Shown here piece after piece: positions 18,191 to 27,873 of a stretch of DNA of 64,000 nt (within the stretch, counting starts at the first letter, position 1; each line of letters starts with the position of its first letter). A program made the position numbers and the translations under genes. Origin of the DNA: Amycolatopsis palatopharyngis (GTDB lineage: Bacteria > Actinomycetota > Actinomycetes > Mycobacteriales > Pseudonocardiaceae); contig NZ_PQHZ01000002.1 of assembly GCF_003385185.1 (NCBI RefSeq), forward strand, positions 186,001 through 250,000, written 5' to 3'. The notes under the pieces are model-generated. The model had not been told where the DNA came from. It saw nothing but the letters and a program-made list of their open reading frames with translations, and did no database searches.

Positions 18191-19771
18191 ATGTCCGAAG
18201 TGCAGGTGCTGGGCGGCTCGGTGGAGCGCGGCGACGAGATCCTGACGCCCGAGGCGCTGCAGTTCCTTGCCGATCTGCACGACAAGTTCGCCGCCCGGCG
18301 CGACGAGCTGCTCCAGGCGCGCACCCATAAGCGTGAGGAGGCCGCGCGCACCGGGAAGCTGGACTTCCTGCCCGAGACACGCGAGGTCCGCGAGTCGGAC
18401 TGGCAGGTGGCCGAGGCCCCGCCCGCGCTGCGTGACCGGCGGGTGGAGATCACCGGCCCGACCGACCGCAAGATGACGATCAACGCCCTCAACTCCGGCG
18501 CCAAGGTCTGGCTCGCCGACCTCGAGGACGCCAACACCCCGCACTGGGACAACGTGGTGTCCGGGCAGGTGAACCTGCACGACGCGGTGCGCAAGACGGT
18601 CGAGCTCACCACCCCGGAGGGCAAGAGCTACCAGCTGCGCGACGACGTGGAGCACGCCACGATCGTGGTCCGCCCCCGTGGCTGGCATCTCGACGAGCGG
18701 AACCTGACCTTCGGTGGGCGCAGGGCCGTCGGTGCGCTGGTCGACTTCGGCCTCTACTTCTTCCACAACGTCCGCGCCCTGCTGGCGAACGACGCAGGTC
18801 CGTACTTCTACCTGCCGAAGATGGAGAGCCACCTCGAGGCGCGGCTGTGGAACGACGTGTTCAGCCACGCCGAGGCCGAGCTGGGCATCGACCACGGCAC
18901 GATCAGGGCCACCGTGCTGATCGAGACGATCCCCGCGGCGTTCGAGATGGAGGAGATCCTCTACGAGCTGCGCGAGCACGCCTCCGGGCTGAACGCCGGT
19001 CGCTGGGACTACCTGTTCAGCGTGATCAAGTACTTCCGCGACGCGGGCGAGAAGTTCGTGCTGCCGGACCGCAACAGCGTGACCATGACCGCGCCGTTCA
19101 TGCGCGCGTACACCGAGCTGCTGGTGCGGACCTGCCACAAGCGCGGCGCCTTCGCGATCGGCGGCATGGCCGCGTTCATCCCGAACCGGCGCGACCCCGA
19201 GGTCACGGAGAAGGCGCTCGCCAAGGTGCGCGACGACAAGAGCCGCGAGGCCGGTGACGGTTTCGACGGTTCCTGGGTGGCGCACCCCGGCATGGTCGAC
19301 ATCTGCCGCGAGGAGTTCGACCGGGTCCTCGGCGACAAGCCGAACCAGCTCGATCGGACCCGCGAGGACGTGCAGGTGACCGCAGCGCAGCTGCTCGACG
19401 TCGCCTCCACCGAGGGCAGCGCGACCGCGGCCGGGCTGCGTGCGGCCGTTGACGTCGGCATTCGCTACCTCGCGTCCTGGCTGGGCGGCAATGGTGCGGC
19501 CGGTATCCACAACCTGATGGAGGACGCCGCCACCGCGGAGATCTCCCGCTCGCAGGTCTGGCAGTGGGTGCGCAACGGCACCGAGCTCGACAACGGTGAG
19601 AAGGTCACCGAGCCGGTGGTCCGCTCGGTGATCGAGGACGTGCACAAGGAACTCGCCGGTGAGGTCCCGGCCGAGTTGCTCGAACCGGCCGTCGAGCTGT
19701 TCGAGCAGGTCGCTCTGGCCGAGGAGTACGTCGACTTCCTGACACTGGCCGCCTACGAGCGGATCCAGTAG
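18191..19771 (+). CDS. aceB: Malate synthase A
   Basis: A 526-residue malate synthase, which condenses glyoxylate with acetyl-CoA to malate. The MSA signature NALNSGAKVWLADLEDANTPHW lies at about residues 98-119. RATVLIETIPAAFEMEEILYELREHASGLNAGRWDYLFS, which holds an active-site acidic residue, also matches. The ATG at 18191 is the first start near the conserved N-terminus. The following DUF6986 gene starts with no gap. With purine breakdown genes nearby, the glyoxylate may come from allantoin as well as from isocitrate lyase. Confidence 0.97.
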   Translation: MSEVQVLGGSVERGDEILTPEALQFLADLHDKFAARRDELLQARTHKREEAARTGKLDFLPETREVRESDWQVAEAPPALRDRRVEITGPTDRKMTINALNSGAKVWLADLEDANTPHWDNVVSGQVNLHDAVRKTVELTTPEGKSYQLRDDVEHATIVVRPRGWHLDERNLTFGGRRAVGALVDFGLYFFHNVRALLANDAGPYFYLPKMESHLEARLWNDVFSHAEAELGIDHGTIRATVLIETIPAAFEMEEILYELREHASGLNAGRWDYLFSVIKYFRDAGEKFVLPDRNSVTMTAPFMRAYTELLVRTCHKRGAFAIGGMAAFIPNRRDPEVTEKALAKVRDDKSREAGDGFDGSWVAHPGMVDICREEFDRVLGDKPNQLDRTREDVQVTAAQLLDVASTEGSATAAGLRAAVDVGIRYLASWLGGNGAAGIHNLMEDAATAEISRSQVWQWVRNGTELDNGEKVTEPVVRSVIEDVHKELAGEVPAELLEPAVELFEQVALAEEYVDFLTLAAYERIQ

Positions 19772-21016
19772 GTGGCACCGGCAGGCCGGCTCCCGCACAG
19801 CGTTTACGCGGCCGCCGACGCCCGCCTCGCGGAGGCGGACGCCCAGGTGGCCGCGCTGTATCCCGGTGAGCCAGCAGGGCGCCAGCCGGTACACACCGTC
19901 TATGTGCCCGCGCCCCACTTCTCGGCCGACGTGGTCGAGAAGTGGGGCGCGCAGGCCCGCGACGTGCTGGAGCAGCACGGCGACGGGCTGGCCATGGACG
20001 CGGCCGTGGCCGAGCGGGTGCGGGAGAAGCTGCGCGCCGAGCCTGTCGAGGATTTGCGGATCGACTTCGAGGACGGCTACGGCAATCGGCCCGACGAGGA
20101 GGAGGACTCCGCGGCTCGGGACGCGGGACGCGTCCTCGCCGGGCTGGTCGCTGCCGGGTCGGCGCCGCCGTTCACCGGAATCCGGTTCAAGAGCTTCGAG
20201 GCGGCCACCCGCCATCGCGGCATTCGCACACTGGACCTCTTCCTCGAGGGACTGCTGCGGGATTCGGGTCTGCCGGACGGGTTCGTGGTGACCCTGCCCA
20301 AGGTGACGGCCGTGGCACAGGTGGTCGCGGCCGTAGAGGTGCTGGCCGCGCTCGAACAGGCACACTCGCTGGCTGAAGGGGCACTACGGTTCGAGGTGCA
20401 GATCGAGACACCGCAGTCGATCCTCACCCCGGACGGCACGGTCGCCGTCGCTGCCGTGCTCCGTGCGGCCCAGGGCCGATGCACCGGTCTGCACTACGGC
20501 ACCTACGACTACAGCGCGGCTCTTGGCATCAGCGCGGCGGATCAGCGTATGGACCATTCGGCCGCGGACTTCGCGAAGGCGTTCATGCAGGTCGCCGCCG
20601 CGGGTACGGGGGTGCGGCTGTCCGACGGCTCCACTAACAGGCTTCCAGTCGGTGCGGCAGTGGACGTGCACGCCGGGTGGGCAGAGCACGTCCGGCTGGT
20701 GCGACGCAGCCTCGGCAACGGCTTTTACCAGGGCTGGGATCTACATCCGCATCAGCTCCCGAGCCGGTTCGCGGCCACCTACGGGTTCTTCCGCGACGGC
20801 TTTTCCGCTGCGGCACAACGATTGCGGGCGTACGCGGAGCAGGCAGGCGGTGGCGTCCTCGACGAGCCGGCCACGGCACAGGCACTGGCGCGCTTCCTCG
20901 TCCGCGGTCTGGACTGTGGTGCGTTCGATCCCGCAGAGGTCGCCGAGGCCACCAACCTGGGCAGGAACGATCTCGACGCCTACGCCTCCCGGTCGGAGAT
21001 GCACAGCGCGAGGTAG
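19772..21016 (+). CDS. DUF6986 (HpcH/HpaI aldolase-like) protein
   Basis: A 414-residue protein related to the CitE/HpcH aldolase-lyase superfamily. The barrel motifs IDFEDGYGNRPDEEEDSAARDA, FVVTLPKVT, EVQIETPQSIL and LHYGTYDYSAALGI suggest a metal and CoA-ester or keto-acid site. Its GTG start follows the aceB stop without a gap, so the two form an operon. In actinobacteria the family is regularly beside malate synthase. The reaction is unknown; a role in the glyoxylate/malyl pathway is plausible. The last 37 bases overlap the convergent PucR gene. Confidence 0.85.
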   Translation: MAPAGRLPHSVYAAADARLAEADAQVAALYPGEPAGRQPVHTVYVPAPHFSADVVEKWGAQARDVLEQHGDGLAMDAAVAERVREKLRAEPVEDLRIDFEDGYGNRPDEEEDSAARDAGRVLAGLVAAGSAPPFTGIRFKSFEAATRHRGIRTLDLFLEGLLRDSGLPDGFVVTLPKVTAVAQVVAAVEVLAALEQAHSLAEGALRFEVQIETPQSILTPDGTVAVAAVLRAAQGRCTGLHYGTYDYSAALGISAADQRMDHSAADFAKAFMQVAAAGTGVRLSDGSTNRLPVGAAVDVHAGWAEHVRLVRRSLGNGFYQGWDLHPHQLPSRFAATYGFFRDGFSAAAQRLRAYAEQAGGGVLDEPATAQALARFLVRGLDCGAFDPAEVAEATNLGRNDLDAYASRSEMHSAR

Positions 21017-22503
21017 ACGTCCACCTGCGTGGGGAAGTCGGTGAGGTCCTTGCCGAGCAGCTCGCTGGCCCGTGTGATGCGGTAGCGCAGCGTGTTGACG
21101 TGCACATGCAACGCCTTCGCCGCCGCGCCAGGGGAACCGGAGCACTCCAGAAACACCCGCACCGTGCGGACGAGATCGCCCTGCTGGGCCTCGTCGTAGG
21201 CGAGTAGCGGGCCGAGCGTCCGCCTGCGGACGGAGTGCCTCAGCTCGTCGGCCACTCCGGCGAGCAGCAGTTGGTGCGTGCCGATCTGCTCACCCGAAAC
21301 CACGGCGATCCGGTCGGTGCCTCGCGCTGCCAGCGCCAACGCGTGGCGGGCCTCCTCGCTCGCCCCGCGCAAACCGGCGATCGTGGCCGGACCACCGATG
21401 CCGACCAGGACCTGGCCCCCGCGTAGCAGCGGTTCCACAGCCGACAGTGCCGCGGTCGCCGTCTCCGCCCAGTCCTGCGGCCACTCGTCCGCCTCGACCA
21501 GCGCGCACGCCTGATCGCCTTGCTGGGTGAGCTCGCCGACGAACGACCGGCCGGGGTGCTCGGCGAGCAGCTCCACCAGCAGTTGCACGCCGAGTCCGCG
21601 CACCGGTTCCGGTGCGCGGAGCAGCAGGACCCGCAGTGCCGTGTCCGTGGTCAGCCCGGTGGCGCCGAGACCGCCGGAGAGTTCGCCTTCACTCAGCGCG
21701 GCCCCGCCGACCAGACGGAGCAAAGGCGCGGCCAGCCGGTCGGTGACCCCGCGGATCTGCTCGCTCCGGGAGCGATCCAGCGCCACCAGACTCGCGAGTT
21801 CCTCCGCGACCGCGGCCCGCGCGGGTGGCCGGTCGGCCCGGTCGCCTCCCACGACCAGCAGCCAGGGCAGGGGCGAGCGGTCGCCGAGCGGTAGCGACGT
21901 GAGTCCATTCTGGACGACCGTGCGACCGCCCGCCTCGACAAACGCTCGTGCGGCGGAGGTCGCGTCGAGCGGTTCCGGGCCGCCGGACGCCACGATCCGG
22001 CCGGTGGCCGACAGCACCCAGCACGGTGCGTCCAGTTCGGCGGCCCCGTGCCGCAGCAGCTCGGGAAGTGACGCGTGCTCGGTCGCCGCCGACAGCAACC
22101 GTTTGCGCGCACCGGGACTGTCCTCGCGGTCGCCGGCCAGCGCGAGCACCACCCGTTCGGTGATGACGGCGAACGACAGATCGGGTGGCACCTCGAGCAG
22201 CGGGATGCGGTGCCGCTCGCACGCGCGCACGAGTTCGGTGGGAATCCCATCCGTGTCCGCGCCGGACGCCGCGAGGGCGGTGGCGCCCGCGTCGGCCAGG
22301 GCGCTGACGAACGGTTCAGCGTCGTCTTCGTCGCGCCACCAGAGCAGCCCGGTGAGCACGAGTTCACCCGCAGAGAGGTAGCGGCTGGGGTCCGGGAGTT
22401 CGGTCCCGTAGATCCGGCTGACCTCCCGGTCCAGCAGTGTGGCCCCGCTGCGCAGCCGCAGCCGGAGTTCGGGGATCTCGAGCAGCGTTCGCACCGGCGT
22501 CAT
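20980..22503 (-). CDS. pucR: PucR-family transcriptional regulator
   Basis: A 507-residue regulator with an N-terminal PucR (purine catabolism) domain (LRLRSGATLLDREVSRIYGTELPDPSRYLSAGELVLTGLLW) and a GGDEF-like middle. The C-terminal HTH is VRTVRVFLECSGSPGAAAKALHVHVNTLRYRITRASELLG. In Bacillus PucR activates purine catabolism genes. Here it is divergent from the xanthine-dehydrogenase operon, so it likely controls that operon. The ATG at 22503 has only a weak ribosome site; a start at 22524 would add seven residues. The 3' end overlaps the convergent DUF6986 gene by 37 bases. Confidence 0.93.
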   Translation of the reverse strand: MTPVRTLLEIPELRLRLRSGATLLDREVSRIYGTELPDPSRYLSAGELVLTGLLWWRDEDDAEPFVSALADAGATALAASGADTDGIPTELVRACERHRIPLLEVPPDLSFAVITERVVLALAGDREDSPGARKRLLSAATEHASLPELLRHGAAELDAPCWVLSATGRIVASGGPEPLDATSAARAFVEAGGRTVVQNGLTSLPLGDRSPLPWLLVVGGDRADRPPARAAVAEELASLVALDRSRSEQIRGVTDRLAAPLLRLVGGAALSEGELSGGLGATGLTTDTALRVLLLRAPEPVRGLGVQLLVELLAEHPGRSFVGELTQQGDQACALVEADEWPQDWAETATAALSAVEPLLRGGQVLVGIGGPATIAGLRGASEEARHALALAARGTDRIAVVSGEQIGTHQLLLAGVADELRHSVRRRTLGPLLAYDEAQQGDLVRTVRVFLECSGSPGAAAKALHVHVNTLRYRITRASELLGKDLTDFPTQVDVYLALCISDREA

Positions 22504-22627
22504 CAGGTTTGTAGAAAAGCACAAAGGGAAGGGCCTTGACCAGCCGCGGTTTCATACTGCGGCGCCGTTGCCGGGTGCGGGTCCGACTGTGTCTACTTGT
22601 GCAGCAGGTCACACACCAGCCGGACCG

Positions 22628-22681
22628 GCGCTTTCCCGGGAAAGTGCGACCTCCTGAACCGCACTTTCCCGGGAAAGTGCG
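22628..22681. repeat. Family B palindrome cluster, two copies
   Basis: Copies at 22628-22648 (one mismatch) and 22660-22681 (perfect), each centred on CCCGGG. They lie in the divergent pucR/xanthine-dehydrogenase gap, the nearer one 22 bases before the GTG start. This is the only family B cluster not at a gene end, so here it would be in the 5' untranslated leader or promoter. Confidence 0.92.
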
Positions 22682-22703
22682 AACCCGACGAAGGGGAGCA
22701 ACG

Positions 22704-23585
22704 GTGGAGTTTCTCCGTCCCGCCACACTCGGCGAGGCACTCGCCGTCAAGGCCGAACGGCCGGACGCGGTGCCGATCGCGGGCGGCACGGACGTGATGG
22801 TCGAACTCAACTTCGACCATCGACGTCCGGAGACGCTGCTCGATCTCACCGGGATCGGCGAACTGGCCGAGTGGGAGCAGACCGATGGGCTCATCCGGCT
22901 CGGATCCGGGGTGCCCTACACGAGGGTGATCGACGAACTCGGTGCCACGCTGCCCGCGCTGGCGATGGCGTCGAGGACGGTCGGCTCCCCGCAGATCCGC
23001 AACAGGGGGACCGTCGGCGGCAACCTCGGTGCGGCCTCGCCCGCGGGCGATACACACCCGGTGCTGCTGGTCGCGGGCGCGAAGGTGGAGGCGGCATCGA
23101 CAAGGGGGACCAGGCTTGTCCCCGCCGAGCAGTTCTACCTCGGGGTGAAGCGGCATGCGTTGGAGCCGGACGAGTTGATCACCGCGGTGCACCTGCCCGC
23201 AACAGCCGGCCCACAACAGTTCGCGAAGGTGGGCACCCGCAACGCGATGGTCATCGCGGTGTGTTCCTTCGCGATCGCCCTGCACCCGGATGAGGCCAGG
23301 GTGGCCGCGGCCGTCGGCTCCGCCGCACCGACACCGCGCCACGCTTCCGAAGCGGAGGAGTTCCTCACCGGTGAACTCACCGCCTCGGGTTTGTGGGAGA
23401 CCCGCGCCGGTATTTCCGACTCCGTGCGCAGACGCTTCGGTGAGCTCGTCGCAGCCGCCGCGAATCCCATCGACGACGTGCGCGGCAGCGCGGACTACCG
23501 CAAACACGCACTGAGCGTTCTCGCCAGGCGCACGCTCGGCTGGGCCTGGTCGGAATTCCAAACTGGAGGCAGAGCATGCGCGTGA
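22704..23585 (+). CDS. Xanthine dehydrogenase, FAD-binding subunit
   Basis: A 293-residue FAD subunit (CoxM/XdhB type). The FAD motifs are PIAGGTDVMVEL near residue 26 and TVGSPQIRNRGTVGGNLGAASPAGD near 92-116, with a CO-dehydrogenase flavoprotein C-terminal domain after about 175. It passes electrons from the iron-sulfur subunit to NAD+ or another acceptor. The GTG at 22704 follows AAGGGGAG. It overlaps the next gene by 10 bases. This is the first gene of the purine operon. Confidence 0.94.
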   Translation: MEFLRPATLGEALAVKAERPDAVPIAGGTDVMVELNFDHRRPETLLDLTGIGELAEWEQTDGLIRLGSGVPYTRVIDELGATLPALAMASRTVGSPQIRNRGTVGGNLGAASPAGDTHPVLLVAGAKVEAASTRGTRLVPAEQFYLGVKRHALEPDELITAVHLPATAGPQQFAKVGTRNAMVIAVCSFAIALHPDEARVAAAVGSAAPTPRHASEAEEFLTGELTASGLWETRAGISDSVRRRFGELVAAAANPIDDVRGSADYRKHALSVLARRTLGWAWSEFQTGGRACA

Positions 23586-24049
23586 ACGTGACGGTCAACG
23601 GTGAGACCAGGCAGGCTGACGACGTCTGGGAGGGCGAGAGCCTGCTGTACGTGTTGCGCGAGCGGCTCGGCCTCCCCGGCTCGAAGAACGCCTGCGAACA
23701 GGGCGAGTGCGGCTCGTGCACGGTGTATCTGGACGAGGTTCCGGTGTGCTCCTGTCTGGTCGCTGCGGGGCAGGTGCGGGGGCGAGAGGTACGCACGGTC
23801 GAGGGGCTGGCCGAGGGGGACCGCCTCGATCCGGTGCAGCAGTCCTTTGTAGATTGTGGCGCCGTGCAGTGCGGCTTCTGCACACCGGGACTGGTGGTGG
23901 CGGCGCACGATCTGCTGAACCGCGTGCCCGAACCGGCCGACGAGGAGATTCGCGAGGCACTGGCCGGCAACCTCTGCCGCTGTACCGGGTACGAGAAGAT
24001 CCTGGACGCCGTCCGCCATGCGGCGGCGGAGAAGGCGGGTAAGTCGTGA
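23576..24049 (+). CDS. Xanthine dehydrogenase, 2Fe-2S subunit
   Basis: A 157-residue iron-sulfur subunit. Cys40, Cys45, Cys48 and Cys60 bind the plant-type 2Fe-2S cluster (CEQGECGSC). Cys99, Cys102, Cys134 and Cys136 bind the second cluster in the helical domain (CGFCTPG, CRCTGYEKI). All eight ligands are present. It overlaps both neighbours by a few bases, so the subunits are made together. Confidence 0.96.
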   Translation: MRVNVTVNGETRQADDVWEGESLLYVLRERLGLPGSKNACEQGECGSCTVYLDEVPVCSCLVAAGQVRGREVRTVEGLAEGDRLDPVQQSFVDCGAVQCGFCTPGLVVAAHDLLNRVPEPADEEIREALAGNLCRCTGYEKILDAVRHAAAEKAGKS

Positions 24050-25404
24050 CCCGCGTCGCGATCGAGAACGCCGCCGTTTGCACTGTGGACGATCAGGACA
24101 CGGAGTACCCGTCGGGCCACGTGCTCGTCGAGGACGACCGGATCGTCTCGGTCGGTCCAGGACCCGCACCCGGTGCCGCCGACCGGCGCGTCGATGCCGG
24201 CGGCTGCCTGGTCACCCCGGGCCTGGTGAACACCCACCATCATCTCTACCAGTGGGCGACCAGGGGGCTCGCGGCCGACTCCACACTGTTCGAGTGGCTG
24301 GTCGAGCTGTACCCGGTGTGGGGTGGGCTGGACGCCGAGATCACGCATACCGCGGCGTCCGCCGGACTCGCCCGGCTCGCCACGACCGGTTGCACCACCG
24401 TTGCCGATCACCATTACGTCTTTCCGTCAGATGGCGGCGACCAGCTCGACGCGCTGGTTTCGGCGACGCACCGGATCGGGGTGCGCGCTCACCTGGTGCG
24501 CGGATCGATGGACCGGGGGGAGTCCGACGGCGGACTACCGCCGGACAACCTGGTCGAGGACACAGAGAGCGCCCTGCTCGGCACGGAGCGGGCAATCAGC
24601 ACCTGGCACGATCCGGAGCCCACCGCCAGGGTCCGGATCGCGGTTGGCCCGTGTTCGCCGTTCTCGGTCACTGAGCGGTTGATGACCGGCGCCGCCGAAC
24701 TGGCCCGCGCCCATGGCGTCCGCCTGCACACCCACCTTGCCGAGACCCTTGACGAGGAACGGCAGTGCCGCGCGGAGAACGGTTGTTCGCCTGCCGAGTA
24801 CGCCGAGAAACTCGGCTGGCTCGGCCCGGACGTCTGGCTCGCGCACACCGTGCACCTGGCACCGGACGCGATCCTGCGGCTCGGCGCCACCGGTACCGGC
24901 TCGGCGCACTGCCCCACCTCCAACGGCAGGCTGGGCACCGGAATCGCACCGGTCCGCGATCTGCTCGACGCCGGGGCACCGGTGGGGCTAGGCGTCGACG
25001 GCGCGGCCTCGAACGAGTCCGGCGGGCTCGGGGAGGAACTGCACCAGGCGCTGCTGCAGGCACGCCAGCGTGGCGGGCCGAGCGCGCTCACCGTCCGCGA
25101 GGCACTGCGGCTGGGCACCATGGGCGGAGCGCGGTGCCTCGGCAGGGAACGCGAACTGGGCTCGCTGGAGCCGGGCAAGCTCGCCGATCTCGCCGTCTGG
25201 CGCCTCGATGGGCTGGCACACAGCGGAATCGCCGACCCGGTTGCCGCACTCGTGCTCGGCACGCTCCCGCCGCTGGCGCTGCTGCTGGTCGGTGGGGAGA
25301 CCGTCGTCGCCGAAGGAGAACTGCGCACCGTGGACGAGTCCGTGATCAGCAACGAGCTGCGCGCCGCGAGCGCGCGGCTGGCAACGTCTAGGGAGTCGGA
25401 ATGA
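24046..25404 (+). CDS. Amidohydrolase, probably 8-oxoguanine deaminase
   Basis: A 452-residue amidohydrolase of the guanine/atrazine-deaminase group. Metal ligands are seen in NTHHHLYQW (residues 62-70), HTHLAET, HTVHL and VDGAASNES. The stretch AHCPTSNGRLGTGIAPVRDLLDAGAPVGLGVDGAASNES is characteristic of 8-oxoguanine deaminases, which turn 8-oxoguanine into urate and ammonia. It lies inside the xanthine-dehydrogenase operon, between the iron-sulfur and molybdenum subunits, so its product and that of the dehydrogenase would be the same. Hydroxyatrazine-type hydrolases are the main alternative. Confidence 0.88.
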   Translation: MTRVAIENAAVCTVDDQDTEYPSGHVLVEDDRIVSVGPGPAPGAADRRVDAGGCLVTPGLVNTHHHLYQWATRGLAADSTLFEWLVELYPVWGGLDAEITHTAASAGLARLATTGCTTVADHHYVFPSDGGDQLDALVSATHRIGVRAHLVRGSMDRGESDGGLPPDNLVEDTESALLGTERAISTWHDPEPTARVRIAVGPCSPFSVTERLMTGAAELARAHGVRLHTHLAETLDEERQCRAENGCSPAEYAEKLGWLGPDVWLAHTVHLAPDAILRLGATGTGSAHCPTSNGRLGTGIAPVRDLLDAGAPVGLGVDGAASNESGGLGEELHQALLQARQRGGPSALTVREALRLGTMGGARCLGRERELGSLEPGKLADLAVWRLDGLAHSGIADPVAALVLGTLPPLALLLVGGETVVAEGELRTVDESVISNELRAASARLATSRESE

Positions 25405-25477
25405 GCGACTGTCACCGTGACCAGATCGGGTACGGCACCAAGCGATGTGCGGCCCGCCGTCGAATGAGGCAGGGGAC

Positions 25478-27814
25478 ATGAACGCGCCCACCCAGACTGA
25501 CACCGCGACGAACACCGCGAGCGGTATCGGCGGAAGTCCACAACGGCCGGACGGTGTGATCAAGGTTCGGGGTGAGTTCGCCTACTCATCCGACCTCTGG
25601 CACGAGGACATGCTGTGGGGCGCGACGCTGCGCAGTCCGCATCCCTACGCCCGCATCGGCGGAATCGACATCAGTAAGGCGCTGGCCGTGCCCGGTGTGT
25701 ACGCCGTGCTGACCCACGAGGACGTCCCCGGGGTCAATCGGTACGGGCTGGAACATCCCGACCAGCCGGTGCTCGCCGCCGAGGTCGTCAGGTACCAGGG
25801 GGAGCCGGTGGCGATCGTGGCCGCCGATCATCCGGAGACCGCTCGCAGGGCGATGGAACGGATCCAGGTTTCCTACGAGGTGCTCGAGCCGGTGACCGAC
25901 GCCGAGCGGGCGGTCACCGACGAGGAGGGCCCTGACCTGCATCCCGGCGGCAACGTCGTACGCCACGTGCCGATCCGCAGGGGAGAGCAGAGCGTCGAGG
26001 CGGACGTCGTGGTGACCGGCTCCTACGAGGTGGGGATGCAGGACCAGGCGTTCCTCGGGCCGGAGTCGGGAATGGCGGTGCCCGCCGAGGACGGCGGCGT
26101 CGACCTGTACGTCGCGACGCAGTGGCTGCACGTGGACCAGCAGCAGATCGTCGCGGCGCTCGGGCTGCCCGCGGAGAAGGTCCGCCTCACTCTCGGCGGG
26201 GTCGGTGGCGCTTTCGGTGGCCGCGAGGACCTTTCCATCCAGGTGCACGCCTGCCTGCTGGCCCTGCACACCGGGAAACCGGTGAAGATGGTCTACAACC
26301 GCGAGGAGTCCTTCTACGGCCACGTGCACCGGCATCCGGCGACGTTGCACTACGAGCACGGCGCGGACGCCGATGGGCGGCTGCGCTACGTCAAGGCCCG
26401 GATCTTCCTCGACGGTGGCGCATACGCCTCCTCCACCGGCGCGGTGGTCGCCAACGCGGCGACTCTCGGTGTGGGGCCCTACGACGTTCCGAACGTCACC
26501 GTGGACTGCTGGGGTGTCTACACGAACAACCCGCCCTGCGGTGCCATGCGAGGTTTCGGTGCGGTGCAGGCCGCGTTCGCGTACGAGTCGCAGATGGATC
26601 GTCTGGCTGCTGCCTGTGGACTCGACCCGGTCGAGGTCCGGGTGCGTAATGCCATGAGCGAGGGCACGGTGATGCCCACCGGACAGGTGGTCGACTCCGC
26701 GGCCCCGGTCGAAGAACTCCTGCGCAGGGTGCAGCGCAAGCCGCTGCCCGCCGAATCGTCGACAGCAGACTCGGACACACGAGAATCGGTGGGCACCGTG
26801 GACCTGCGCCGCATGCCAGGCGGGGTTTCCAACACCACGCACGGCGAGGGAGTGGTACGCGGGGTCGGCTACGCGGTCGGCATCAAGAACATCTGCTTCT
26901 CGGAGAGCTTCGACGACTACTCCACGGCACGGGTGCGGTTGGAGGTGGTCGGCGGGGAGCCGGCCGCCACCGTCCACACCGCCGCATGCGAGGTCGGGCA
27001 GGGCCTGGTGACCGTCATGCAGCAGATCGTGCGTACCGAACTCGGTGTGGAACAGGTGACGATCCAGCCGATGGACACCACGATCGGGAACGCGGGCTCC
27101 ACCTCGGCCTCCAGGCAGACCTATGTCACCGGAGGTGCCGTGCGAGCCGCCTGCCTCGCGGTCCGCACCGGGCTGTTCGCCCGTGCCAGGGCGGAGTTCG
27201 GCGAGGGTGGTGGCGAACTCGACGTCACCGGGGGAAAGCTGGTCAACTCGCAGGGTGCCGTCCTGGCCGAACTGGCCGAGGTGCTCGGCTCGGAGGTGCT
27301 CGACGAGACGGTCGAGTGGCGGCACCGGCCCACCCGCGAACTCGACCCGGAGACCGGGCAGGGCGACGCCCACGTGCAGTACGGCTTCGCCGCCCACCGG
27401 GCCGTGGTCGACGTGGACACGGAGCTGGGTCTGGTGAAGGTGATCGCGCTGGACTGCGCGCAGGATGTCGGCAAAGCGATGAATCCGCAGGCGGTCCTCG
27501 GTCAGATCCAGGGCGGGTCCGCACAGGGGCTTGGTCTCGCCGTGATGGAGGAGATCCAGATCAAGGACGGGGTCATCCGCAACCCGTCCTTCACCGACTA
27601 CCTGATCCCGACGGTGCTCGACATGCCACCGATGGACATCGACGTACTGGAACGGGCCGACCCGCACGCCCCGTACGGACTGCGTGGTGTCGGCGAGCCA
27701 CCGACGATCTCTTCCACCCCAGCCATCGTCGCCGCGATCAGGGCGGCCACCGGCAGGGCGCTGCCCAGGGTGCCGGTTCGACCCGAGCACATCACCGGAC
27801 TCGACGGCGCGTAA
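25478..27814 (+). CDS. Xanthine dehydrogenase, molybdopterin subunit
   Basis: A 778-residue Mo-hydroxylase large subunit that oxidises hypoxanthine/xanthine towards urate. Seen are GGVGGAFGGRED (cofactor loop), GAMRGFGAVQ, GQGLVTVMQQIV and the active-site Glu in YGLRGVGEPPTIS. The ATG at 25478 follows AGGGGAC. It is separated from the amidohydrolase gene by 73 bases. The maturation factor XdhC is not in the window. Substrate specificity is inferred from neighbours; related subunits serve CO or aldehyde oxidases. Confidence 0.93.
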   Translation: MNAPTQTDTATNTASGIGGSPQRPDGVIKVRGEFAYSSDLWHEDMLWGATLRSPHPYARIGGIDISKALAVPGVYAVLTHEDVPGVNRYGLEHPDQPVLAAEVVRYQGEPVAIVAADHPETARRAMERIQVSYEVLEPVTDAERAVTDEEGPDLHPGGNVVRHVPIRRGEQSVEADVVVTGSYEVGMQDQAFLGPESGMAVPAEDGGVDLYVATQWLHVDQQQIVAALGLPAEKVRLTLGGVGGAFGGREDLSIQVHACLLALHTGKPVKMVYNREESFYGHVHRHPATLHYEHGADADGRLRYVKARIFLDGGAYASSTGAVVANAATLGVGPYDVPNVTVDCWGVYTNNPPCGAMRGFGAVQAAFAYESQMDRLAAACGLDPVEVRVRNAMSEGTVMPTGQVVDSAAPVEELLRRVQRKPLPAESSTADSDTRESVGTVDLRRMPGGVSNTTHGEGVVRGVGYAVGIKNICFSESFDDYSTARVRLEVVGGEPAATVHTAACEVGQGLVTVMQQIVRTELGVEQVTIQPMDTTIGNAGSTSASRQTYVTGGAVRAACLAVRTGLFARARAEFGEGGGELDVTGGKLVNSQGAVLAELAEVLGSEVLDETVEWRHRPTRELDPETGQGDAHVQYGFAAHRAVVDVDTELGLVKVIALDCAQDVGKAMNPQAVLGQIQGGSAQGLGLAVMEEIQIKDGVIRNPSFTDYLIPTVLDMPPMDIDVLERADPHAPYGLRGVGEPPTISSTPAIVAAIRAATGRALPRVPVRPEHITGLDGA

Positions 27815-27873
27815 TGAGCGGCAGCGGCCGGAACCAGAACAGACCAGATCCCAGCAGAGCAAGGAGCACATCC

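Noticed and set aside
18173..20365. 730-codon open frame antisense to malate synthase and DUF6986
   Set aside because: A shadow of G/C-ending codons on the other strand; residues are His/Val/Gln-rich without any domain, and both + strand genes are well recognised.
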